A stretch of DNA of 64,000 bases. Origin: Streptomyces griseiscabiei (lineage in GTDB: Bacteria > Actinomycetota > Actinomycetes > Streptomycetales > Streptomycetaceae). The notes beneath the pieces are model-generated. The model was not told where the DNA came from, did no database searches, and saw only the letters and a program-made list of their open reading frames with translations. The stretch lies in assembly GCF_020010925.1 (NCBI RefSeq), contig NZ_JAGJBZ010000003.1:434001-498000 (forward strand). The letters run 5' to 3'. Position numbers and translations under genes: made by a program. Below are positions 8,430 to 17,502 of the stretch, in pieces (position 1 is the stretch's first letter; every line of letters starts with the position of its first letter).

Positions 8430-10199
8430 CTATTCGGCATCGCGGGTCGTGGCCTCGGATCCAGCCGGTTCGGAAGACCTCGTGCCAGGACTCTCGCCCT
8501 TCTTACTCGCCTCGATGGGGGTGTAGCGCCGCCGTTGCAGCTCATCGCGTTCGACGTCCGGGATCGTCATCGACTCGGCAAGCACGGCGGCAAGCGCGTC
8601 AACTTGAGTGTTGTCTATGTCAACGTGGAAGAGCCACCGGATGTTCTCGTCCCGCGTGATGAGGTCGACCGCCAAGCGCGCGGTTTTGTCCTGTGTGGTC
8701 GTTGCCCGGACGTATCGCACTTGGTCAATCGGAATGTCCTGACGGATCTCTGCTTGCTCAAGGAATGCGTTCGTCTTGGCCGTGATGATGCGGCGATCCG
8801 TGACGGCGACCAGTGTCTTTGCCGCAGCCTTGTCCCTCGCTGCCGCCAACTTCTCCTTCGCTCCGCCGACGATCGCAGAAATTGGACCGAGGGCATCGAG
8901 CTGGTCGGGGAAGGCGAGCACACGTACGGTCTCACCGCCCTCAAGGAGCCATCGCAGGATGCGAAGGTACGGCTCGCGATCCAGCGATTCGGGTGCGCAG
9001 ACCACGTCCGGAGCCTCGAGCGGAGGAGCCGGCGGATGGAGAGCGTCGGCAAGAGGCTCGATCGCCTCCAGAAGACGGGCGGAGGTTTCGCGGGCTGCTT
9101 TCACGTCCTTCCGCTTGCCCGGCAGCGGCCATGCGTCGGGTCCGGGGAGCTCGGCGGTGATCCGCAGCTCCCGCGTCAGCGCGTCGACGAGGCTCGTCGA
9201 CTCGGCGAGAGCGGAGTCGAACTCGGCGCGGGTGTCGCGCGCGATGACCTCGGCGTACTGCGCCTCGGCGGCGTCTTCGCGTCCAGCGGCTCTCGCCTTC
9301 GCGGCGCGGAGCGCGTGATACCCGGTCCATGCCTTGAGGGAGGACAGGAGGGCGTAGGCATCGAAGGCGATCGCCTCGGCGTTCGTCTGCAGATACTCAC
9401 GGTGGCTGCGTGCGTCGGCCCGACCGATCTGCCTGACGTGGTCGCGGACGTTCCCCTGGTAGAGCTCAAGCTGCTTCTGCAGCAGCGCTCCACTGCCCAC
9501 GACGTCCTCCCACAAGGACGTCGGGACCGATTCGATCTCGCGCGCCTGGTCGACAGCGCGATCGACGGCGGCGACGAGCCCCGTCAGTTCGGCCCACTGA
9601 TCCTTGCGGATGGTGGTGAGGACCTGACTCGTCACCGCGAGGTTGGTTCTGACGAGGCCCGAGACCTCACTCAGCATCATCTGAAGGCCGACCATGGCCA
9701 GCGCCGGCCCGATCGAGGCCGCGGTCTGCGCCTTGCTCACCGCATTCACGGAGTAGAAGCGGGCCTGACGCAGGATGCGGCCAGGAACCATCACCGCTCC
9801 GAGGTTCCCTCCGTCCTTGACGGCGAGCGTTGCGCCGCTGTTCAGCAGGGCCTGTGTCGTGGCGTCGATCCTGTAGAGCCCCTGCATGCCGGCGAACGCG
9901 TTTCCGAGATTGTCGACTACAGTCGCCGCGTTCCCGATCGAGGCGAGGATCGCTGAGATCTGCTTGCGGTCGGCAGCCGGCACGATCCCGAAGTCGATCA
10001 GATCGGGTTTCAACTCCGGCGGCACCTCACCGGCGACGACAGCCACCCCTGGAAGCACCTCCACCAGTACCGTCGACACCGTCGTCGCGTCGAGGTCCGA
10101 GTCGGACGTCGGATCGTCCACAACAGGTGAGTCGGCGGTATTGCCCCGGCCGCTCTCCTCAGGCTCGGCGAGCTCCATCGAGTCCGAAGAATCCTGCAT
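8430..10199 (-). CDS. large unknown protein with C-terminal PH-like domain
   Basis: The 589-residue protein is not recognised. It begins after a strong Shine-Dalgarno (GGGGGAGGAG). The first 55 residues are acidic and disordered. Residues of about 75-190 contain a long helical region with a hydrophobic stretch (GPALAMVGLQMMLSEVSGLV), followed by helices to about residue 380. The segment around residues 430-545 (TLVAVTDRRIITAKTNAF, IPIDQVRYVRA, then alternating strands) looks like a bacterial PH/YokE-like domain. The C-terminus is again disordered. There is no signal peptide or enzyme motif. It stands alone between accessory genes, in the opposite direction to the lanthipeptide operon. A membrane-associated role is possible but unproven. 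Confidence 0.7.
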   Translation of the reverse strand: MQDSSDSMELAEPEESGRGNTADSPVVDDPTSDSDLDATTVSTVLVEVLPGVAVVAGEVPPELKPDLIDFGIVPAADRKQISAILASIGNAATVVDNLGNAFAGMQGLYRIDATTQALLNSGATLAVKDGGNLGAVMVPGRILRQARFYSVNAVSKAQTAASIGPALAMVGLQMMLSEVSGLVRTNLAVTSQVLTTIRKDQWAELTGLVAAVDRAVDQAREIESVPTSLWEDVVGSGALLQKQLELYQGNVRDHVRQIGRADARSHREYLQTNAEAIAFDAYALLSSLKAWTGYHALRAAKARAAGREDAAEAQYAEVIARDTRAEFDSALAESTSLVDALTRELRITAELPGPDAWPLPGKRKDVKAARETSARLLEAIEPLADALHPPAPPLEAPDVVCAPESLDREPYLRILRWLLEGGETVRVLAFPDQLDALGPISAIVGGAKEKLAAARDKAAAKTLVAVTDRRIITAKTNAFLEQAEIRQDIPIDQVRYVRATTTQDKTARLAVDLITRDENIRWLFHVDIDNTQVDALAAVLAESMTIPDVERDELQRRRYTPIEASKKGESPGTRSSEPAGSEATTRDAE

Positions 10200-10379
10200 G
10201 CGATCTCCTCCCCCGCAGGCGCGCGCAACGGCCGGACCTCGGCGGCGTTGACTGGCGAAGTCTACGGCTCAACTCCCTGCGGTTTAGCCTGAATCCGCCA
10301 GTTCATTCCGGACTGGCTGGTGCCAGGCATGGGTGCACCCGGCGGCACGGAACCGCTCCCGGCGGCATTTGTCGGTCAC

Positions 10380-10541
10380 TCAAAGCAGGGCTACCACCAG
10401 CCGAAATCTCTTCACTCGCTCGTTTCGCGACAGATTGATGATCTTTGTCAGCTGCGCGGGCAATTGCCCGGCTACGATCAGGGCCGCCGAAGTGCGCGTC
10501 GGCCGGATGCCGGCCCGCACGCCCTCGGGGGCGTCCTTCAC
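10380..10541 (-). CDS. small basic protein, second of two overlapping tiny ORFs
   Basis: The 53-residue reading begins at a GTG overlapping the stop of the preceding 37-residue reading (GTGA) and contains RPTRTSAALIVAGQLPAQLT and NLSRNERVKRF. Amino acid composition looks like a real, basic, helical protein rather than a random Arg/Pro-rich shadow frame. No family is recognised. It lies in the otherwise empty stretch between the PH-like protein and the DUF317 gene. The coupled start is the best evidence. Confidence 0.4.
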   Translation of the reverse strand: MKDAPEGVRAGIRPTRTSAALIVAGQLPAQLTKIINLSRNERVKRFRLVVALL

Positions 10542-10651
10542 CGTCGCGCGGGCCTGGACGCAAACCCGCTCAGGTCCCGCAGGACCTCGAACTGCTCGTC
10601 AGCGGCAAGGCCCTCGAACCACTCGCCCCCGTACGAGCGGACGCAGTCCAT
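10538..10651 (-). CDS. 37-residue peptide, first of two overlapping tiny ORFs
   Basis: The reading starts at ATG 10651 (or a TTG two codons earlier) with MDCVRSYGGEWFEGL and continues AADEQFEVLRDLSGF. No clear Shine-Dalgarno precedes it. It overlaps the next tiny ORF by GTGA, the coupling style of many real genes in this window. Composition is acidic and protein-like. Function unknown. Confidence 0.38.
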   Translation of the reverse strand: MDCVRSYGGEWFEGLAADEQFEVLRDLSGFASRPARR

Positions 10652-10789
10652 GCGCAAGCATGGCGATCACATGCCGGAGTCGCGGCGGGTGCGGCCCGCC
10701 TCTCTGGTGTGTGCCTGTCCATCTATCCACCGGTTCGCCGCAGGCAGACAGGAAAGATCACGAAACGACTGGTGCACGGCTGCGCCGCT

Positions 10790-11626
10790 ATGTCAACCTG
10801 CAACACCTTGCCGGAGGGCCTGGCCAACGAGTTGATGCCGGTGATCCCGGAGGCCAGTGTTCCACCCTACGAGCCCATGGAGGTGCCCCTGCTCCCGCAC
10901 CACTCCAGCGACCGCTCCCGACCGGACTTGCCAGACCCGGTTTACTGGGTCACTCCGCGTCATCTGGCCGGCGACGACGGTGCGCTCGCCGAGCGGATCG
11001 GCGACACCCTGTCCGACCTCGGCTGGCGCATGTGGCCCACCTCCCGCCACACCCTTCTCTACGTAAGCCCGGATGGGCTGCGTGGGGCCGAGTGGATCCT
11101 CGCGGCCTATCCGTTCGAGCTGGGCGGTCTGCCCATTGCCTGGCAGCTGAGCGCCCGTGACCATGCCGCCTCCGCGATGCCAGAGTGGAACGCGTACTTC
11201 ACCATGGGCGTCTCCTACGAGGCACTTGCCGATCTCCTCGTGGCGATCGACACCCGTGAGGCACCCGACGTCGGCTTCGACGGGCCGGAGACGGTCCTCG
11301 ACGCGCTGAGTGCCCGGGGTTGGATCCGCGACGTGGATCGCCCCCGCACCACTGCCGCAGACCCCGGGTTCTCCTCCTGCGTCTCTCTGGAGATGCTGCC
11401 GCCGCTCATCGAGGACGCCGACCCGCGGCCGGATTTGGTGGGTTGGCAGGCGTGGGCGGAGCCCGTGCCCGGTGCGCCGTATCTGTGGTGCGCCAGCTTC
11501 AGCGCCAGCGTCCCCCACGACCTGGTCGCCGCGTTCGCCTCCTCGCTCGCCTCCCCGGTGCCGGTGCCTCGCCACACTGTGCCCGAGATCGCGGAGGGGC
11601 GGCTGACTATCGTCCGCCGCAGCTGA
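10790..11626 (+). CDS. DUF317-domain protein
   Basis: The 278-residue protein fits the Streptomyces DUF317 family, with two similar modules: one with DPVYWVTPRHLAGDDGALAE and TLLYVSPDGLRGAEWILAAY, and a second half with PDLVGWQAWAEPVPGAPYLW. Function of the family is unknown; its members are common in accessory regions and on mobile elements. The start is uncertain: ATG 10790 lacks a clear Shine-Dalgarno, and an in-frame GTG lies six codons upstream. It converges with the ParB-like gene. Confidence 0.75.
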   Translation: MSTCNTLPEGLANELMPVIPEASVPPYEPMEVPLLPHHSSDRSRPDLPDPVYWVTPRHLAGDDGALAERIGDTLSDLGWRMWPTSRHTLLYVSPDGLRGAEWILAAYPFELGGLPIAWQLSARDHAASAMPEWNAYFTMGVSYEALADLLVAIDTREAPDVGFDGPETVLDALSARGWIRDVDRPRTTAADPGFSSCVSLEMLPPLIEDADPRPDLVGWQAWAEPVPGAPYLWCASFSASVPHDLVAAFASSLASPVPVPRHTVPEIAEGRLTIVRRS

Positions 11627-11861
11627 CAACACCTGCCGCAGGAGCTGCTGTTGTGCGGCCCGTCACCGAATCTCCCCGAGTTGCGGCCGACCAGACGTAT
11701 GAGGAGCGTCCCCCGCGCCTGCCCTAGGACAGAGAAGGAGAGAGTCTTGTTCTTTCGACGCACTCCAAGGCTGGTTCCTGGAGCGCCAGATCCCTGGTCG
11801 CGGAGGTGCCTGACGTTCCCCACGGTGTAAGCCCCGTGACATGGGCGAGCTTCACCGCCCT

Positions 11862-11904
11862 CGCCCCTGGAGGCCGGAGCCAACAAGGCCGGCCCCCAGG
11901 GGCG
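11862..11904 (-). terminator. terminator of the ParB-like gene
   Basis: CGCCCCTGGAGGCCGG (11862-11877) and CCGGCCCCCAGGGGCG (11889-11904) form a 16-bp stem with one mismatch and an 11-base loop. It sits eight bases after the stop of the minus-strand ParB-like gene and also faces the convergent DUF317 gene. Confidence 0.7.
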
Positions 11905-11912
11905 CCGCCGTG

Positions 11913-12914
11913 TCAGGCCAGGGCGGTCAGGTTATGCGCGAGGGAGCGGACTTCGGGCGTGAGGCCGTCAAGGATGTCCCGCCTGTAAGGGGTGTCGGGT
12001 CGGGCAGCGAGGTCTTGGACCGTAGCCCAGTTCTCGGCGACCACCCGGAGAGCCTGCTGCGCTTGCTGGACGGCATTCCGCCGGTGGACGAGGAACTCTT
12101 CAGCGCGCCCGTGGGCCTGCTCCCAGGTGATGTCTCCCCGCTCGACGAGCTGGGCCAGGGGCGGGGAGGGATCGCCGTCGGAGAGGCGGAGAGCGTCCGT
12201 GCGCTGCACGGACTGCCGGAGCTGTTCTTCGTGCTGCCGCTGGTCGAGTGCGGCTATGGCGTCGTCGAGGGTGCGGAGGCCCTCGCTGACCTGTTCGGCG
12301 AGGTCGGGGGCGTGCTCGCGCAGGCGGCCGTGCTGGGCCTGGATCTCGGCGGCGCGGGCCTGGTGTTCGCGGACGGTGCTGTAGGCGGCATCGAGGCTGA
12401 GCTTGCCGCTGCGTACCTGCTCGGCGAGGTGGGGGTTGTGCTTGAGGACCGTGGCCGCGTTGGAGAGGCGGGTCAGGCTGATGCTGTGGACCTTGGCCTG
12501 GTGGCGCAGCGAGTGTTCCGAAAAGGAACGGGCCATCGCGACGATCATCGCCTGCTGGCCCTTGCTGATGTGCCGACGGCGCAGGTTATGGGCGAGTATC
12601 AGCCCCTTGGCGTCGCTGCCGGTGTACGTCGTGAAGCGCGGCTCGACGTTGGCGATCTCGCAGGCGGCCAGACGGTTACGTCCGTCGAGGAGGACGCCGT
12701 CGGCGCTCAGGACGATGGCCTCGTGCTGGCCCTCGGTCTTGATGGACTCGGCCAGATCGTGCAGCTCGTCGGCGCTGAGCATCGGGAACATGTCAGCGGT
12801 GGAGTGGGTCTGGATGATGCGCTCCTTGTCGGGTGGGGTGCTGGTGGCGCGCCGCAGATGTCCTGCGGCGTCGTAAGTCCGGGGACAGGGCTGTTGTCGC
12901 TGATCGGTTGTCAT
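11913..12914 (-). CDS. ParB-like nuclease/partition protein
   Basis: The 333-residue protein has a ParB N-terminal domain around residues 35-130: MLSADELHDLAESIKTEGQ, then a binding loop with LLDGRNRLAACE, then AHNLRRRHISKGQQAMIVAM. After it come a helix-turn-helix-like region (SLTRLSNAATVLKHNPHLAE) and long charged helices. It probably binds DNA and helps keep or partition the element, or regulates it. It is the last gene of a minus-strand row with relaxase, MobC and replication genes. No ParA partner is adjacent. The ATG at 12914 is the first plausible start. Confidence 0.82.
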   Translation of the reverse strand: MTTDQRQQPCPRTYDAAGHLRRATSTPPDKERIIQTHSTADMFPMLSADELHDLAESIKTEGQHEAIVLSADGVLLDGRNRLAACEIANVEPRFTTYTGSDAKGLILAHNLRRRHISKGQQAMIVAMARSFSEHSLRHQAKVHSISLTRLSNAATVLKHNPHLAEQVRSGKLSLDAAYSTVREHQARAAEIQAQHGRLREHAPDLAEQVSEGLRTLDDAIAALDQRQHEEQLRQSVQRTDALRLSDGDPSPPLAQLVERGDITWEQAHGRAEEFLVHRRNAVQQAQQALRVVAENWATVQDLAARPDTPYRRDILDGLTPEVRSLAHNLTALA

Positions 12915-12981
12915 CGTGACTTCGGTGGTTCTCAGTAGCGGGTGAGAGGCGTGCGCGGCCGCTGCGTGAGGGGGCTGGTGC

Positions 12982-14703
12982 TCACCGCAGCCGGTGAGTG
13001 CGGGATGGCGGCTGCGTGGATGTGGGGGGTGTCGCGGCGGTGGCCCTCGCTGTGGACAGGACGTGGGGGATGTGGGGGCTACGGGCTTGTGCGGCTCGTG
13101 CACCTGGGCCGGGGGCGTGCCGGTCGCCGAGGCGTTGGATGCGCCAGACGAGAACTTCGAATGCCGATTTGGCGTCGCTCAAGGAGCGTTGCTGGGCTGC
13201 CTGTCGGAGGATGGCTGCGGGGTTGTGGCCTGCAGCTTCGGCGGAGGCGAGGGCGGCTGTGAGTGCGGGCCAGGCAGCCTCGGTGAGGATCTGTCCGGAG
13301 TGGGAGGGCAGGACCTCGTGCAGGGTGCGGGCGTACCGGTGGACGGTGCTTTCGGAAAGGCGGCGCCCGGCGAGTACGGCGAGGCTGGTGGGGGCGATCT
13401 GGTCGTAGGCGGCCTGGAGATGGATGAGCGTTTGGCGGGCGGCGGCCACCTGCCGGTCGTGGTGGTGCAGCGCGCTGCGGCGCTGGGCTGCGAGGACGAC
13501 GAGAATGGCGACGTCCAGGAGCATGGCCAGGCCGGTGTGGTCCGCGGGCTGGTAGCGCATGGCTTTCAGAGCGCCGCGCAGGGCGCGGGCGTGCTGGTGG
13601 TCGGCGTGGGTACGGGTGTGGGCGGCGTGCTCGAAGGCGACGGCGGCGCTGTGGAGTTCGGCCTTGAGATGGACGGGGGCGTGGGCGGGCATGGCGTAGA
13701 GGACTTCGCTGAAGATGGTCAGGTGGGCTTGTGCAGCGCTGTCGTCGGCGTGATCAAGGTGGTGGGGGATACGTTCTGCGGCCGCGGTGGCCTGGTGCCA
13801 GGGGCTGCGGCGGTAGTGGCCGGCTGGTGAGGTTGCAGTGGCGGTGTGTGCTTCGGTGGCGGCCAGACGCTGCTGGATCTGCGGGAGGGACAGGTCGGCG
13901 GCGAGGCTGGAACCGGAGTACCAGATGGGTGTGCCGTCGTCAGGCAGGGCGACCTTGTAGCCGCCGAGGTCGCCGGAGGGCAGAGTGCGTGTTTCGACTT
14001 GGAGGCCGGCGTCGGCGAGCAGGTTGAAGAACTCGTCCAGGTCCTTCGCGTGGGAGAGCGCGGTGCGCACGGTGTGCCGCAGCTGCTCGCGAGCCGTCTT
14101 GTGGTGGCCCAGCCGTTTGGCCTTCTCCTGCTCGGCGCGGGTGGGGCGCTTCGCCGCCGGTGTGCCGGTGGCGGCTTCGGGGCCGCGAGGAACCTGGGTG
14201 AGGCCGAAATCCTGCTCGATCCTGGCGAGTTCGGTCATGGAGCGGTGGTAGTCGTTCCAGTTCCGCGGCGGGCGTAGATCGCCGCGGACTTTGGTGGCGA
14301 CGATGTGGATGTGGTCGTCCGCGTGGCGCACGGCAACCCACCGGCAGCCGTCCGGATCGCCCTCCGGTGCGATGCCGGTCGCATGGACCATGCGCTTGGC
14401 GATCGTCGCCCACTCGGCATCAGTCAGGGTGCGGTCCTCGGGCGCGGCGCGCACCGAGCAGTGCCACACGTGCCCCTCGGGTGCCTTGTCGCCGGCCTGC
14501 TCGACCCGCAGATCCAGGGCCTTGGCGAGCTGGCCGAGCCGCTGCTTGTGCCCGGGGCTGTCATACGGGCCGGGGTCAGGAATGAAGCCATCCCAGGAAG
14601 CGACGATGTGCTGGTCGGTGTGTTCGTTGGCGCGGCCCTTGTCGAAGAGGTACGCCAGGACGCCGTAGGTGTTGCTGCCAGGCTTGACGATGTTCGCGAT
14701 CAA
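12982..14703 (-). CDS. relaxase/mobilization nuclease
   Basis: The 573-residue protein carries the relaxase fold in its first 200 residues: a conserved tyrosine region (GSNTYGVLAYLFDKG), GHVWHCSVRAAPEDRTLTDA, and the metal-binding histidines in RHADDHIHIVATKVRGD. It would nick one strand at an origin of transfer and stay linked to it. The C-terminal 350 residues are Ala/His-rich helices of unknown role. TTG 14703 overlaps the MobC stop (TTGA), so translation is coupled. Its presence marks the element as mobilizable by single-strand transfer. Confidence 0.9.
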   Translation of the reverse strand: MIANIVKPGSNTYGVLAYLFDKGRANEHTDQHIVASWDGFIPDPGPYDSPGHKQRLGQLAKALDLRVEQAGDKAPEGHVWHCSVRAAPEDRTLTDAEWATIAKRMVHATGIAPEGDPDGCRWVAVRHADDHIHIVATKVRGDLRPPRNWNDYHRSMTELARIEQDFGLTQVPRGPEAATGTPAAKRPTRAEQEKAKRLGHHKTAREQLRHTVRTALSHAKDLDEFFNLLADAGLQVETRTLPSGDLGGYKVALPDDGTPIWYSGSSLAADLSLPQIQQRLAATEAHTATATSPAGHYRRSPWHQATAAAERIPHHLDHADDSAAQAHLTIFSEVLYAMPAHAPVHLKAELHSAAVAFEHAAHTRTHADHQHARALRGALKAMRYQPADHTGLAMLLDVAILVVLAAQRRSALHHHDRQVAAARQTLIHLQAAYDQIAPTSLAVLAGRRLSESTVHRYARTLHEVLPSHSGQILTEAAWPALTAALASAEAAGHNPAAILRQAAQQRSLSDAKSAFEVLVWRIQRLGDRHAPGPGARAAQARSPHIPHVLSTARATAATPPTSTQPPSRTHRLR

Positions 14704-15344
14704 CTCAGGCCGCCCGCCTTCTGCCCGGCTGCCCGGAAGGCCGCGTCGTCGATCGCCCGGACCGTGTCGTGGGCGGTGGCGAGCAGGCGCTCGGCCCGCT
14801 GAAGGATGGCGGCGTCCACAGGGTGTGGATCGTCGCCCGAATTGAGGCGGCGGGCGATCTGGTTGACGTTGTTGCCTATCCGGGCGATCTGCGCCCGCTG
14901 GGTGGCGAGCTCGTCGACCGCATCGTCGTAGACAGTGCGAGGGGCGGCGACGGTGATCTCACCGCAGACGCGGGCCATGGTGGCGTCGGCGATGTACCGC
15001 GCCATGGTCACGTGCTCGGCTTTTGCCGCTGACTGGATGTCGCGCTTCTCATACGGCGCAAAGCGGGCGGTGACATGCTCGGAGCGCTGCGCATCGAGGT
15101 TCGCGCGGCGGTACGGCGCACGCTGCTTGGCCCCAACGGAGGGATCGCGCGACTGTTCGCCGCCGCCCACCCGCTCCTGCTCCGGCACGCCCTCGTGCCG
15201 GAGCTGCTCCTTCGCCACCCCTGGGGCGGAGGAGTCCGCGATGGACCGGCCTATGGACGGTCCATCGCTATTGCTTGCTGCCGTCGAGGTGGGCGTGGTG
15301 ATCTCCTTTTGGGTGTCGTGTAGTTCGTGGCGCGAGTCGTGCAT
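14700..15344 (-). CDS. mobC: MobC-like relaxosome accessory protein
   Basis: The 214-residue protein has a disordered N-terminus of about 90 residues. A MobC domain follows, with the signature QIARIGNNVNQIARRLNSGD near residues 160-180; the segment RSEHVTARFAPYEKRDIQSA resembles a ribbon-helix-helix start. MobC proteins open DNA at oriT and assist the relaxase, whose gene overlaps it. AAGGAAAG stands eight bases before the ATG. Confidence 0.85.
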   Translation of the reverse strand: MHDSRHELHDTQKEITTPTSTAASNSDGPSIGRSIADSSAPGVAKEQLRHEGVPEQERVGGGEQSRDPSVGAKQRAPYRRANLDAQRSEHVTARFAPYEKRDIQSAAKAEHVTMARYIADATMARVCGEITVAAPRTVYDDAVDELATQRAQIARIGNNVNQIARRLNSGDDPHPVDAAILQRAERLLATAHDTVRAIDDAAFRAAGQKAGGLS

Positions 15345-15382
15345 TGAGCGGCTTTCCTTGGGCGTTGGGGGAGTGGTCGGTC

Positions 15383-16714
15383 TCAGTGCGGGTGGCTGGC
15401 GGGCGCGGTCGGCAGCTCGGCCTTGACGGTGCGGACCACCTCTCCGGCGGTGTCGCTGGCCACGCTGTAGCCGTCCTTCCGCACAGCGTCTTCCAGCAAG
15501 TCACGGGAGAGGCGTCCGTGCTCGTGGAGGAGGTCACGGGCGTATTTGTTGAGGAGATCCCGTGTGGCGCGCGGCTTGGAGTTTGAGCGCTTCGACTCCG
15601 CCCGTGAGGCCGTGCTGTGGCCGCTGCCCGGCGGCTCCTCGTCCGGCTTTCGTTCCAGGCCGAAGGTTGTGCGGGCGGGCTGTTGCGGGCGGGTTTCGGG
15701 CTGGGGGCGGGGCGCCGGGTCGGCGGCATCATCGCCCGCGCCCCTGGAGGGCGGGCGGCCCGAGATTTCTGCCCGCTCTCCTGCCGTGGCCCGCGGCCGG
15801 GCCGTCGCGGAGCCGCCCTTCGTACGCACGGAGGGTTCGGGCCAACGCGCGGGCAATGGCTTGGAGGCCAGGGAAGCGACCTGCCGACGGGTGGCGAGTT
15901 TGCGCAACAGGAGCTCGTCCTGGTGCTCGTCGCGGTCGACATCAGCCTGCTCCAGGGCCTGGTGCAGGCGGCGGGTGAGGCGCCGGCCTCGCCACTTGGT
16001 GCGTTTGCCGGGTGTCATGGTCTCTGCCCGGAGGATCAGGGTTACGGCCCGGTCGAGGGCGCGGTCGCGGATGATCCGGGCGGCATCCGCGTCCCGGTCG
16101 GCAATTCCCAGACGAGCCAGCAGCCGTTCGCGTGCCTGTCGGGTGAGGAGGGCGGTCAGGCTGCGGGAGTCGGCGTGCGGGCTGCGGTGGCGCAGTTCGA
16201 TGCCCATGGCCAGGTGCCAGAGCACTGCCGCCAGGACCGGGCCGACGAAGGCCCGCACAGTTCCGCCGACCAGCCCGGACTCGGCGTAGGCGGGCACAAT
16301 CTGCACGCAGGTGATCACCCAGGTGAGAGTGCCGGGCACCCCGGGCGCCTGCTTGGAGCCGTTGAGGTTCGCTCGCGCCATCAGCGCGGTGGCGAACAGC
16401 GCCAGTTCGGCGGCGGCGAACATCGCGGCGCGCTCGACGGCGCTGCCCATGTCGAGGTAGTCGGCGGCGAAGCGCCAGCTGGTGTCCGCGCTGTAGGCGG
16501 TGCAGCCGATCGCGGCGACGGCGGCGACCGGGATCGCGGCGGTGCTACGGCGCTGTCCCGCGCTCGGCTTCCGCCGGTACTTCCCCAGGGACCATGCGAC
16601 GGACAGTACGACGACGAGCAGAGCCGCGATGGCAGCAGGCGCAGGGAACCAGTGCGGCAAGGCGGGCATGCCGACGTCGATGGCGCTGATGAGCGTGGTG
16701 GTGCCAGGGGTCAT
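15383..16714 (-). CDS. DUF2637 membrane protein
   Basis: The 443-residue protein has four to five predicted membrane segments in residues 24-172 (APAAIAALLVVVLSVAWSLG, IPVAAVAAIGCTAY, AAELALFATALM, LTWVITCVQIV, VGPVLAAVLWHLAMGI), then a long basic, Pro/Arg-rich cytoplasmic tail with a short conserved end (RDLLNKYARDLLHEHG). It fits the DUF2637 family found on Streptomyces plasmids and integrative elements next to replication and transfer genes; a role in plasmid spread (Spd-like) is possible but not shown. It lies between MobC and the DnaC-like ATPase on the same strand. Confidence 0.8.
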   Translation of the reverse strand: MTPGTTTLISAIDVGMPALPHWFPAPAAIAALLVVVLSVAWSLGKYRRKPSAGQRRSTAAIPVAAVAAIGCTAYSADTSWRFAADYLDMGSAVERAAMFAAAELALFATALMARANLNGSKQAPGVPGTLTWVITCVQIVPAYAESGLVGGTVRAFVGPVLAAVLWHLAMGIELRHRSPHADSRSLTALLTRQARERLLARLGIADRDADAARIIRDRALDRAVTLILRAETMTPGKRTKWRGRRLTRRLHQALEQADVDRDEHQDELLLRKLATRRQVASLASKPLPARWPEPSVRTKGGSATARPRATAGERAEISGRPPSRGAGDDAADPAPRPQPETRPQQPARTTFGLERKPDEEPPGSGHSTASRAESKRSNSKPRATRDLLNKYARDLLHEHGRLSRDLLEDAVRKDGYSVASDTAGEVVRTVKAELPTAPASHPH

Positions 16715-16803
16715 GCAGAGGCTCTCCAAGGGACCCGCGCGTTCCAGGGCAGCCGGAAGCACGTGCGGGTGAGGTGGTGGGACGGGGAGGGATCGCGGGC
16801 CGT

Positions 16804-17502
16804 TCAGACGGAGGGCGCGGTGCGGCGTCGGTCGGGGCCGGTGAGGATGACGCGTTCGGTCATCTCGGCGAGCCGGGAGGCGACGCGGTCGCCGAGGGTG
16901 GTGCGGAGCTCGGTGGTGGGGAGGTTGGTGGTGATGAGGGTGGGGAGCATGTGCTCGTACCGGTGGTTGATGAGCCGGTAAGTGAGCTCCTCGGTCCACT
17001 CGCTGGTCTTGGCCGCGCCGAGGTCGTCCAGGAGCAGTAGCGGGCAGCGGGCGAGCGTCTGCAGTTCCCGTTCGCCGTCGTGGCCGGCGCGGGGGCGGAG
17101 CCGTGCGTGCAGGTCGGCGGAGGTGGTGGCCTCCCAGCGCAGGCGGACGCCTCGGGTGAGGAGGGCCCGGACGGCGCCGTACGCTTGGTGGGTTTTGCCG
17201 GTGCCGGTGGGGCCGGCGATCAGCAGCGACGGGCCCTCGGAGATGCCGGGTCCGGTCGGGCCGGGGCGTCCGGCGCGGGCGATCTGGTCGGCCCAGACGG
17301 TGATCTGGGGGTGGTCGGCCAGGGCGCGGCGGTAGCGGGCGGGGATGCGGGCGTCGGCGAGTTCCAGGGCGGTGACGGTCTCGGGCGCCGGGTCGTGGGC
17401 GGCTGTGGTGGTGGGGTCGATGCCGCGGTTGGCGAGGATCGTGTTGAGCCGGTCGGCGATCTGGCCGACGGGCTGGGGGGCGCGGGTGAGGGTGGCGGTC
17501 AG
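16804..17502 (-). CDS. DnaC/IstB-like replication ATPase with CTG start
   Basis: The 232-residue protein has Walker A (GPTGTGKTHQAYG) and Walker B (LLLLDDLGAAK) motifs and the sensor region MLPTLITTNLPTTELRTTLG of DnaC-type helicase loaders. The frame has no ATG, GTG or TTG between an upstream TGA (17508-17506) and the Walker A motif. The best start is CTG at 17502, which overlaps the stop of the replication initiator (CTGA) exactly as ATGA or GTGA would, with GGAG seven bases upstream. The first residues read TATLTRAPQPVGQIADRLN. It should load the replicative helicase onto DNA opened by the upstream gene's product. Confidence 0.85.
   Translation of the reverse strand: MTATLTRAPQPVGQIADRLNTILANRGIDPTTTAAHDPAPETVTALELADARIPARYRRALADHPQITVWADQIARAGRPGPTGPGISEGPSLLIAGPTGTGKTHQAYGAVRALLTRGVRLRWEATTSADLHARLRPRAGHDGERELQTLARCPLLLLDDLGAAKTSEWTEELTYRLINHRYEHMLPTLITTNLPTTELRTTLGDRVASRLAEMTERVILTGPDRRRTAPSV

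Noticed and set aside
11841..12938. 365-codon plus-strand frame over the ParB-like gene
   Set aside because: It is Gly/Val/Leu-rich antisense; the minus strand has the ParB domain.
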